The notes under the pieces are model-generated. The model saw only the letters and a list, made by a program, of their open reading frames with translations. It ran no database searches and had not been told where the DNA came from. A DNA stretch of 9,140 bases from the NCBI GenBank assembly GCA_945903925.1, contig CAMDPJ010000080.1:1-9140 (forward strand), read 5' to 3'. This stretch comes from Chryseobacterium gleum. GTDB lineage: Bacteria > Bacteroidota > Bacteroidia > Flavobacteriales_C > GCA-002722245. Below are positions 1 through 5,125 of this stretch, in pieces. Position 1 is the first letter of the stretch. Each line of letters begins with the position of its first letter. Position numbers and translations under genes: made by a program.

Positions 1-520
1 CTTCTTCAATACTTGTTTGAATAAACTCCATCGCATTGGTTTTAGCTTCGTTTTTCAAAGCATCTACCAATTGTTCTTTGGCTTTTTCGGCAGTGATACC
101 TGCCATGGCTTCCAATTGCTCCACCTGACGCTTATGCAATTTATCAACATCGCCTTCTTTCTTCTTAATCAACTCTAGCTGAGAAGTTAATTTCTCTCTA
201 CCTACCTCAACATCTTTCTCTAACTTCTTTACTTCGTTTTGTTTCTGATTTAAAGTATTCTCCTTTTGATTCAAAGAATTTTCTTTTTGTTGCGCCTTTT
301 GGTTTCTTTCATTGATTGCCTTTTCGTGTTCTGTTTTCAACTGAAAGAACTTCTCTTTGGCTTGTAAAAGCTTATCGGCTTTAATTCTTTCGCCTTCTTT
401 CTCGGCATTTTCAATGATAGATTTAGCTTTACCATTGTTGCTTTTATTGATGAGTACATAGCTTACCCCAGCTCCTGCTGCAGCTCCTACTACTCCTAAT
501 ATTACACTTACTGCTTCCAT
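1..520 (-). CDS. rny: Ribonuclease Y, N-terminal part (runs off the left edge)
   Basis: RNase Y is a membrane-anchored endoribonuclease that starts mRNA decay. About 173 residues are visible. The start is MEAVSVILGVVGAAAGAG, a single N-terminal membrane anchor (about residues 3-24). A long, highly charged coiled coil follows (about 30-135), rich in K, E and Q, with a short internal near-repeat (QKENSLNQKENTLNQK). It leads into a segment containing LEAMAGITAEKAKEQL, which matches the conserved RNase Y stretch (LxxxxGxTAEEAK) just before the KH domain. The KH and HD catalytic domains lie beyond the window, so catalytic residues cannot be checked. The ATG at 518-520 is chosen because the membrane anchor begins there; no Shine-Dalgarno site is seen, as is normal in Bacteroidota. 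A terminator-like hairpin ends about 15 nt upstream, so expression may depend on read-through. Identity is confident despite the truncation. Confidence 0.9.
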   Translation of the reverse strand, partial: MEAVSVILGVVGAAAGAGVSYVLINKSNNGKAKSIIENAEKEGERIKADKLLQAKEKFFQLKTEHEKAINERNQKAQQKENSLNQKENTLNQKQNEVKKLEKDVEVGREKLTSQLELIKKKEGDVDKLHKRQVEQLEAMAGITAEKAKEQLVDALKNEAKTNAMEFIQTSIEE

Positions 521-535
521 ATTTACTTATTTATT

Positions 536-583
536 AAAAAAAATGCACCAACCTGTCAATCGGCTGACTGACTAGATTGGCGC
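536..583 (-). terminator. Strong intrinsic terminator between zapA and rny
   Basis: Read on the minus strand, GCGCCAATC (583-575) pairs with GGTTGGTGC (553-545), with two G-U pairs. Inside it, GTCAGTC (572-566) pairs with GATTGAC (561-555) around an AGCC loop. A single A and then eight U (543-536) follow. This is a near-continuous 16-bp stem plus U-tract, a classical Rho-independent terminator. It would end the zapB-like/zapA transcript. Only 15 nt separate the U-tract from the rny start codon, so it also acts as, or lies within, the rny leader. Confidence 0.85.
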
Positions 584-593
584 GAATATACTT

Positions 594-670
594 AATAGTT
601 GTTCAATGTTGAAAGTTCAATTTTCAAAGTTAGCTACCATTGAACTTTGAAAACGAAACATTGAACTATT
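594..670. repeat. Long imperfect inverted repeat (hairpin) after zapA
   Basis: Outer arms are 594-610 and 657-670 (AATAG..TTCAATGTT against AACATTGAACTATT), with a 3-nt GTT bulge. Inner arms are a perfect 11-bp pair, TTTTCAAAGTT (621-631) and AACTTTGAAAA (643-653). An alternative inner pairing is AAAGTTCAAT (612-621) with ATTGAACTTT (639-648). The element is built from variants of TTCAATG and TTCAAAG. It begins 7 nt after the zapA stop and precedes the GC-rich terminator. It could be an mRNA 3' stabilising hairpin, part of a small RNA, or a dispersed AT-rich palindrome. No coding potential is seen. Confidence 0.7.
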
Positions 671-677
671 TCTTGTC

Positions 678-971
678 TTACTTATCTTTCAGATAGTCGG
701 AAACAAACTTCTCCAATTCCTCCAGTTTTTCCGCTACCGAATCATCTTCAACGGCAGGTTTTGCCTCTAGCTTCAACTTCTCTACCACAAACTGCAAGGC
801 ACACATAGCCAATACATCTTGCTTATCTTTCACCGCATAAGCTTGTTCAAATTCCTTAATCTTTTGCTCTATTAATTTCGCCGCCTTCTGCACCAAATCT
901 TGCTCATCCCCCGATATTTTCATGGGATAATCTCTATTGGCAATGTTTACTTTAATAGATACAGATGACAT
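678..971 (-). CDS. zapA: Cell division protein ZapA
   Basis: ZapA binds FtsZ and bundles its filaments at the division ring. The 97-residue product starts MSSVSIKVNIANRDYPMKIS, the short beta-rich N-terminal domain typical of the family. A helix follows (about 22-48: DEQDLVQKAAKLIEQKIKEF), then DKQDVLAMCALQFVVEKLKL, the typical ZapA helix entering the C-terminal coiled coil, and an acidic tail. Length is normal for the family. The start at 971 is preferred over an in-frame ATG at 998 because the earlier one lies inside the preceding gene and would add nine atypical residues (MYCSYKWLK). The upstream coiled-coil gene ends 2 nt before this ATG, so the two are almost certainly co-transcribed and probably translationally coupled. 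Two hairpins, the second a strong terminator, follow the stop. Confidence 0.9.
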   Translation of the reverse strand: MSSVSIKVNIANRDYPMKISGDEQDLVQKAAKLIEQKIKEFEQAYAVKDKQDVLAMCALQFVVEKLKLEAKPAVEDDSVAEKLEELEKFVSDYLKDK

Positions 972-973
972 TT

Positions 974-1267
974 TTAACCATTTGTAAGAGCAATACACTT
1001 ATCAATTTCACGCACCAACTCATTTATTTTAAGCTTCAGCTCATTCTTTCCAATTTCATCGTTGGATAAACTTTTTGCCAAACTTAAAACCTTAATTCTT
1101 TCTTCAAGCTCGAGTTTCTTTTTGGTTGATTGTTTCAACTCATCACGCAAGGCATCGTTTTCCTCTTTGAATCGTTTTACATCTTCGCCATTCTTCTTAT
1201 TGAGAATAATCAATTTCTCCACCTTTGAGTGTAAACTTGTTATTGTCAATGAAATACTTTTGGACAT
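974..1267 (-). CDS. Small coiled-coil protein, ZapB-like partner of ZapA
   Basis: The protein has 97 residues and is almost entirely helical and charged. A predicted coiled coil (about 10-65) carries heptad-like leucine spacing (SLHSKVEKLIILNKKN, then EENDALRDELKQSTKKKLEL). A conserved-looking C-terminal block follows: SNDEIGKNELKLKINELV and then REIDKCIALTNG. Genes of this kind commonly sit just before zapA in Bacteroidota, and this one ends 2 nt before the zapA ATG. By position and architecture it resembles E. coli ZapB, a coiled-coil protein that binds ZapA, but coiled coils mislead homology calls, so no symbol is given. A good promoter lies 20-50 nt upstream. The start at 1267 gives a short leader of about 13 nt. 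In Bacteroidota this pair is often preceded by pheT; here the upstream neighbour is an acyltransferase fragment. Confidence 0.75.
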   Translation of the reverse strand: MSKSISLTITSLHSKVEKLIILNKKNGEDVKRFKEENDALRDELKQSTKKKLELEERIKVLSLAKSLSNDEIGKNELKLKINELVREIDKCIALTNG

Positions 1268-1286
1268 ACCTCTTGCTTGATGTTTG

Positions 1287-1317
1287 CAAATCTAAACTTG
1301 CTGGGGCAATTAAACAA
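1287..1317 (-). promoter_or_regulatory. Bacteroidota-type promoter for the zapB-like/zapA operon
   Basis: On the minus strand, TTG at 1317-1315 (part of TTTG) is followed by a 20-nt spacer and then TAGATTTG at 1294-1287. This matches the Bacteroidota -33 TTG / -7 TAnnTTTG consensus with no mismatch. The predicted start of transcription is near 1280, giving a leader of about 13 nt before the ATG at 1267. The assignment rests on sequence only. Confidence 0.65.
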
Positions 1318-1359
1318 ATTATTTGGGAATTAATACGTAAATAACTGAGAACAAGATTA

Positions 1360-1635
1360 TTATTGCTTTTTAGAAATCGGCTTTGCTGGCACACCAACCA
1401 CAGTTTGATTGTCGCTCACATTTCTTGTAACTACCGCTCCAGCTCCCACCACCACATTATTTCCAATTTTCACTCCTGGCAAAATAACCGCATTGGTGCC
1501 AATCGAACATTCGTTACCCACTGCTGTGTTGCCTAGCAATTTCACTCCAGTAGAAATTTCACAGAAATCACCCACCACCACATCATGAGAAATGAAAGTG
1601 CTGAAATGCACCAAAAAAACCTCTCTCTCACTCAT
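1360..1635 (-). CDS. C-terminal fragment of a NeuD-type hexapeptide-repeat acyltransferase (probable gene remnant)
   Basis: The 91 residues form a left-handed beta-helix built from hexapeptide repeats: ISHDVVVGDFCEISTGVKLL, NTAVGNECSIGTNAVILPGV, then KIGNNVVVGAGAVVTRNVSD, ending VVGVPAKPI. This matches the C-terminal half of the sialic acid O-acetyltransferase / sugar O-acyltransferase (NeuD, PglD) family, trimeric enzymes that acetylate sugars using acetyl-CoA. The His in ISHD falls where the family has its catalytic histidine (GHD-like). Full proteins have about 200-215 residues; the N-terminal nucleotide-sugar-binding domain and first coils are missing, and I find no matching coding sequence upstream in any frame. 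The natural C-terminus is intact. The apparent start (MSEREVFLV) overlaps a small palindrome and a GA-rich, T7-containing stretch that does not look coding. A 5'-truncated pseudogene is the likeliest reading; a short functional protein is less likely. Confidence 0.6.
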   Translation of the reverse strand: MSEREVFLVHFSTFISHDVVVGDFCEISTGVKLLGNTAVGNECSIGTNAVILPGVKIGNNVVVGAGAVVTRNVSDNQTVVGVPAKPISKKQ

Positions 1636-1650
1636 CCGTCAGTAGACGGA
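1635..1650. repeat. Small perfect palindrome at the acyltransferase break point
   Basis: TCCGTC (1635-1640) and GACGGA (1645-1650) flank an AGTA loop. It lies exactly where the acyltransferase homology is lost and is flanked by two CT-rich runs with similar wording (around 1620-1633 and 1658-1671). The compact GC-rich stem resembles the short extragenic palindromes scattered through Bacteroidota genomes, but with a single copy here that is only a suspicion. Confidence 0.45.
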
Positions 1651-1788
1651 CAGGATCTCACACTCTCACTTCTTTTTTGGGTGTTAGTCCGCTTTTAGTT
1701 TTTCTAAAACCCTTATCAGCATTGAGTGCAAGAAGGATCACTTCGTTTATGCGAGCCGTTCGCCATTTTTTTTCGTCGAAATAGTTAC
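1651..1788. other. Non-coding spacer after dciA, with small inverted repeats
   Basis: No reading frame here looks like a real gene. It holds TTTTAG (1693-1698) paired with CTAAAA (1704-1709) around a T5 loop, and GAAG/CTTC around GATCA (about 1730-1742). Just after the dciA stop on the minus strand is GCGA/TCGC around ACGGC. None is followed by a U-tract on the minus strand, so no convincing terminator for dciA is seen. The mixed, moderately GC-rich wording differs from its AT-rich surroundings and may be part of a dispersed repeat. Confidence 0.4.
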
Positions 1789-2082
1789 CTACCAAATCTT
1801 AATCTCCCTAATCAAATCTCTTTTCAACTCCGCATTCAACTTCTCCACTATTTTACTGCGCATCATCATCAATTCGTTTTTCAAAGCGGCGGATGTGATT
1901 TTAACGTTGAGCACGCCATTCTCTAACTTCACTTTTTCAGTTTGTTTTTCAATGTAAGGCCCCATCATTTTATCCCACAAAGCTTTCACTTCTGCTTGCT
2001 GAATACCAGCATTGAGACGGTAAGCATTGAGCAGCTCTTGTATGGCTTCTTTCAAAGAAGATTGATTGTTATTTTTCTTCAT
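1789..2082 (-). CDS. dciA: DUF721 / DciA-like protein
   Basis: The 97-residue protein is made of a single DUF721 domain. The family pattern is visible: a helical N-terminus (SLKEAIQELLNAYRLN), then W36 and G41 in ALWDKMMGPYIEKQTEKVKL, then the beta-strand block NGVLNVKITSAALKNELMMM, and a final helix and strand ending REIKIW. DciA is the ancestral loader or partner of the replicative helicase DnaB in bacteria lacking DnaC or DnaI. Short Bacteroidota members have only this domain. The start codon lies inside the end of recF (14-nt overlap), which implies translational coupling and co-expression of replication and repair functions. The family call is firm; that this short form performs the DciA role is inferred. 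No terminator is evident downstream. Confidence 0.82.
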   Translation of the reverse strand: MKKNNNQSSLKEAIQELLNAYRLNAGIQQAEVKALWDKMMGPYIEKQTEKVKLENGVLNVKITSAALKNELMMMRSKIVEKLNAELKRDLIREIKIW

Positions 2083-3187
2083 GCCACACTTTTTTAACTG
2101 CTCCTTTTTCTATCTCAAACATTTTGTGTGAGCCTTGCACTGCCTTCAACAACTGCTCTATCCTTTCGGGATGCGTGTCGGTAATGAAAATTTGTCCGAA
2201 CTGATTCGTATTCACCAACTCCAACAAATGTTTCACCCTATTCTCATCTAACTTATCGAAAATATCGTCGAGTAATAAGATTGGATTTACCTTTTTGATT
2301 CTTTTTAAAAACTCTAATTGCGCAATTTTCAAAGCAATTAAATATGATTTTTGCTGACCCTGAGAACCAAACTTCTTTAATGGATGATGGCCAATATTAA
2401 ACATCAACTCATCTTTATGAACACCAATGGTTGTGTATTGTTTGCGCGAATCTTCACCTTCTGCTTCTATTAATAAATCAGATAAATTGTTGTGCAACAA
2501 CTGACTCTCATACTGCAATTCCACCACTTCTTTTTTGCCCGACACCACATTGAAGTACTCTTGAAAAATTGGCTCGAAATCGTGAATGAATTGCTTTCTT
2601 TTTTCGAAAAGATAAACGCCGTGTTTCACCAACTGCTCGTTCCAAATCACGATGGATTCTCTATCGAATCGGCGCTCTTTAAAAAACAATTTAAGCAAGG
2701 CATTTCTTTGCGCTAGCGCCTTGTTGTATTGAATTAAATGATCGAGATATTCTCTGTCGTATTGCGCAATAATACCATCGATAAACTTTCGTCGCTCTTC
2801 ACCTCCTTCGTAAATCAAAATGCTATCTGATGGAGAAATCATCACCAAGGGATAAGCACCAATATGTTCGGCCAAACGTTCGTATTCCTTCTTGTTTTTT
2901 TTGAAGACTTTGTTTTGTCCGCGCTTCACCCCACAATGAATTTTATCTACTTCACCCTCTTTGCTAAACTCACCTTGCACCACAAAGAAAGGCTCTTCGT
3001 GTTGTATATTTTGCACATCAGACGGATTGAAAAAACTCTTGCAAAAAGAGAGGTAATAAATAGCATCTAAAATATTCGTTTTCCCTTCGCCATTGTTACC
3101 TACAAAGCAATTCACCTTATCGTGAAACTCGAATTCGGCTTCGCGGTAATTTTTGAAATTGATAAGAGATAATGACTTCAAATACAT
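2069..3187 (-). CDS. recF: DNA replication and repair protein RecF
   Basis: RecF is an SMC/Rad50-like ATPase that binds gapped DNA and helps RecO and RecR load RecA. The 372 residues match the family's usual length. Walker A is GNNGEGKT (30-37). The ABC-type signature is SQGQQKS (275-281). Walker B is ILLLDD with D307-D308, followed by the D-loop-like DKLDENR (311-317), and IFITDTHPERI follows. The N-terminus (LSLINFKNYREAEF) is typical. All catalytic motifs are intact, so the protein should be functional. It follows the CoA-binding gene after a 16-nt gap and overlaps dciA by 14 nt. The ATG at 3187 is preferred because the conserved first beta-strand begins at once. Unlike in many bacteria, recF is not next to dnaA or dnaN here, which is common in Bacteroidota. 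Confidence 0.96.
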   Translation of the reverse strand: MYLKSLSLINFKNYREAEFEFHDKVNCFVGNNGEGKTNILDAIYYLSFCKSFFNPSDVQNIQHEEPFFVVQGEFSKEGEVDKIHCGVKRGQNKVFKKNKKEYERLAEHIGAYPLVMISPSDSILIYEGGEERRKFIDGIIAQYDREYLDHLIQYNKALAQRNALLKLFFKERRFDRESIVIWNEQLVKHGVYLFEKRKQFIHDFEPIFQEYFNVVSGKKEVVELQYESQLLHNNLSDLLIEAEGEDSRKQYTTIGVHKDELMFNIGHHPLKKFGSQGQQKSYLIALKIAQLEFLKRIKKVNPILLLDDIFDKLDENRVKHLLELVNTNQFGQIFITDTHPERIEQLLKAVQGSHKMFEIEKGAVKKVWHEEK

Positions 3188-3203
3188 ACTAGTCGTTCAA
3201 TGT

Positions 3204-3566
3204 TTAATAATTCCCCACGCTTAACATCACCAAAGTACAAGCCTCAATAGCTTCAATACCCTTTGCTTCTAATTTAGCTTCAAACTCGGCATTTTCGGTG
3301 CCCGGATTAAACACTACTCTTTTAGGATTTAATCCGATAATATAATCGTAATAAGAGGCTTGGTTTTGCGGACCAACATAAATTGTTACTGTATGAGTTC
3401 CTTCAACATCTGGCATACCTTTAATGATTTGCAAACCGTGAATTTCACCTTCTTTTATACCCACTGGCACTACTTCGTGACCTTGAGCTGTCAATCGCTC
3501 TGTCGCTTTATATGAATAGCGCTCAGGGTTGGTTGACGCACCTATGACAACTGTTTTTTTGCTCAT
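3204..3566 (-). CDS. CoA-binding domain protein (YccU-like)
   Basis: The 120-residue single-domain Rossmann-like protein belongs to the CoA_binding_2 / YccU family. The N-terminal nucleotide-binding loop is VVIGASTNPERYSYKATERL (6-25). Later family motifs are VTIYVGPQNQASYYDYI, RVVFNPGTENAEF and the terminal EACTLVMLS. The fold is shared with the CoA-binding domain of succinyl-CoA synthetase alpha, but no catalytic domain is present and the cellular role of the family is not settled. It is a little shorter than the E. coli homologue, in keeping with other Bacteroidota copies. It heads a cluster with recF (16-nt gap) and dciA. A perfect palindrome lies 16 nt upstream of its ATG, where a repressor or RNA hairpin could control it. 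The family assignment is firm; the function is unknown. Confidence 0.88.
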   Translation of the reverse strand: MSKKTVVIGASTNPERYSYKATERLTAQGHEVVPVGIKEGEIHGLQIIKGMPDVEGTHTVTIYVGPQNQASYYDYIIGLNPKRVVFNPGTENAEFEAKLEAKGIEAIEACTLVMLSVGNY

Positions 3567-3570
3567 GAGG

Positions 3571-3605
3571 TAAAGATAATGAATTGGTTATTGGGATAAC
3601 CAATT
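3571..3605 (-). promoter_or_regulatory. Possible promoter overlapped by a perfect 10-bp palindrome
   Basis: AATTGGTTAT (3582-3591) and ATAACCAATT (3596-3605) form a perfect inverted repeat around TGGG. On the minus strand a TTG (3603-3601) and TATCTTTA (3578-3571, one mismatch to TAnnTTTG) are 22 nt apart, so the palindrome would fill the promoter spacer as an operator might. That start site would make the mRNA nearly leaderless (ATG at 3566). The palindrome is certain; the promoter and operator reading is inference. A transcript from further upstream would instead carry it as a hairpin. Confidence 0.45.
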
Positions 3606-3651
3606 TGATTTACTTTTTGGTTGTTACGAAAACCAAATATCGGATATGGGG

Positions 3652-3827
3652 CACTAACTGCTCCCTTTTCTCCTCGGAGGAGGAGAGTGCGATATTGCCT
3701 GAGGGCTGAAAGAGGATGGATTTCAATAAATTATTTTCCTTTTTGTTATCAAATAAATCCATCCTCTTCCCCCTTCACAAGCCTTTACCCACTCTCCTCC
3801 TCCGAGGAGAAAAGGGAGAAATTAGTG
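3652..3827. repeat. About 175-bp imperfect inverted repeat, REP/MITE-like palindromic element
   Basis: The outer arms contain a perfect 29-bp pair, 3661-3689 with 3790-3818, starting CTCCCTTTTCTCCTCGGAGG. Pairing continues outward with interruptions through CACTAA (3652-3657) and TTAGTG (3822-3827). An inner perfect 13-bp pair is AGAGGATGGATTT (3711-3723) with AAATCCATCCTCT (3755-3767). Unpaired segments of 21 and 22 nt separate inner and outer arms, and a 31-nt AT-rich loop lies in the centre. Each outer arm can also fold on itself (CTCCT/AGGAG). There is no gene inside. The element fills the gap between dppC and the CoA-binding gene. Its CTCCTCGGAGGAG core resembles palindromes common between genes in Bacteroidota. 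It lacks a U-tract but could still block or end transcription. Confidence 0.85.
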
Positions 3828-3844
3828 ACCGGCATGTGAAATGA

Positions 3845-5125
3845 TTATTTCTTCTGTCTAGGATCCAAGGCATCTGTCAACCCTTCCCCAATTAAATTGA
3901 AGAAAGTAACCACGATGAAAATGGCGATACCGGGAGTTAAAATCAACCAATGAGCATTCGGATTGCTTCTTCCCGCGCTTAACAGCGACCCCCAGGTAAC
4001 ATCTTCGGGAGCAACACCAATACCGAGGAAAGAAAGAGTAGATTCTGTTAAAATAGCACCTGCAACACCAAAAGCTGCGGCAATAAAAACGGGAGTTAAG
4101 CAGTTGGGTAATGCATGTTTGAATATGGTTCTAAAATCAGAATAACCAAAAGCCTTAGCGGCATCAATAAATTCCATTTTCTTAACACGCAACATCTCTG
4201 CACGCACGAAGCGCGCAATACCCGTCCACCCCATTAATCCAATCAATATCATCACCACAAAAACAGAAGGTTTGGCTATTATTGCGACTACAGCCATTAT
4301 TAAAATCAAGCCCGGCACACTCACCACTATTTCAATTATTCTATTGATCAACATATCCACAGGGAAACTTACTTTATTACCTAAAAAAGCAATCTTTTTG
4401 AACGGCCATAATAGGAAGTTGAGGAGAGTGAGGGTGAGAGTGGACAGCAGTAATGAGATGAAGATTTGAGTGAAGCCAGATTCGGCAGATTCGGCGAAGG
4501 CATCGGAAATGATAAAACCTCGCACTTGAAATCCGTAGAAAAATGCGATAGGCAGAAAGACAAAGTTCGCCCAAAAACGAACACGTGAAATCTGCAAATC
4601 GTGGTCGCCATAATAACCTGCAAAAGCGCCTAAAAATATTCCAATCAACAAAGTAAGACTAACCGACACGATACCCACCATGAATGCTGTTTGCGTACCA
4701 TGAATCACTCCTGATAATACATCGCGCCCTTGCTCATCAGTGCCCAGCCAATGATGCCAACGTGCACTTGCTACATCTTGGTCGGCAAGCGGACTACGGT
4801 ATTTATCATTCATGAAATCGAATTCGGTAGAGCCATAAGGAATAGGTGCCCAAATTACAGATTCAAAATTTTCCATCTTCCAGCTGATGTTCAACAAATC
4901 AGTAGGCCATTTCATCAAGCCTAAGTCAACTGCGTATTCTCTAAAAGCAGGAAAATAAGTAATGTCTTTGTATTTGCAATACAAAGGTTTATCGTTGGCA
5001 ATGATGTTGGCAAACAAAGCAATAAAAGCCATCGCCGTAATGAAACGAAAAGCAAACAATGCAGCGCGATTCTTTCTGAATTGCTGCCAAACGTATTTGC
5101 GGTAGGTGAATTTATCTTCGCTCAT
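3845..5125 (-). CDS. Peptide/nickel-type ABC transporter permease, DppC/OppC family, enlarged
   Basis: This is one of two membrane subunits of a peptide-type ABC importer. The 426 residues compare with about 300 in E. coli DppC. TM1 is at about 21-43. The family motif LGTDEQGRDVLS is at 127-138, and TM2 (about 146-171) ends AGYYGD. The EAA loop that contacts the ATPase is MEFIDAAKAFGYSDFRTIFK (317-336) followed by HALPN, and ESTLSFLGIG and DALDPR end the conserved part. Two insertions stand out: about 40 extra periplasmic residues before LGTD, and about 80 residues (173-255) between GYYG and VDMLINR. The second carries two hydrophobic segments (about 185-205 and 219-241), suggesting eight rather than six membrane helices. 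The start overlaps the dppB stop (TAATG). It is the last gene of the operon; no ATPase gene follows. Confidence 0.9.
   Translation of the reverse strand: MSEDKFTYRKYVWQQFRKNRAALFAFRFITAMAFIALFANIIANDKPLYCKYKDITYFPAFREYAVDLGLMKWPTDLLNISWKMENFESVIWAPIPYGSTEFDFMNDKYRSPLADQDVASARWHHWLGTDEQGRDVLSGVIHGTQTAFMVGIVSVSLTLLIGIFLGAFAGYYGDHDLQISRVRFWANFVFLPIAFFYGFQVRGFIISDAFAESAESGFTQIFISLLLSTLTLTLLNFLLWPFKKIAFLGNKVSFPVDMLINRIIEIVVSVPGLILIMAVVAIIAKPSVFVVMILIGLMGWTGIARFVRAEMLRVKKMEFIDAAKAFGYSDFRTIFKHALPNCLTPVFIAAAFGVAGAILTESTLSFLGIGVAPEDVTWGSLLSAGRSNPNAHWLILTPGIAIFIVVTFFNLIGEGLTDALDPRQKK

Noticed and set aside
230..300. Short near-repeat in the rny coiled coil (QKENSLNQKENTLNQK).
   Set aside because: Such heptad-like repetition is normal in the RNase Y coiled coil and shows no sign of tandem expansion.
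1693..1709. TTTTAG-T5-CTAAAA stem as a terminator for dciA.
   Set aside because: The stem is only 6 bp and AT-rich, and no U-tract follows on the minus strand.
3194..3206. GTTCAATGTTT in the recF leader resembles the arm of the hairpin at 601-610.
   Set aside because: The match is about 10-11 nt of AT-rich sequence with no partner arm here, so it may be chance.
3621..3839. A plus-strand open frame across the long inverted repeat.
   Set aside because: Its sequence is the palindrome read through by chance; composition is low-complexity (Arg/Ser/Pro-rich) and matches no protein.
4377..4623. Minus-strand open frames inside the dppC insert region.
   Set aside because: They overlap a well-supported gene in another frame and have no family features, so they are shadows.
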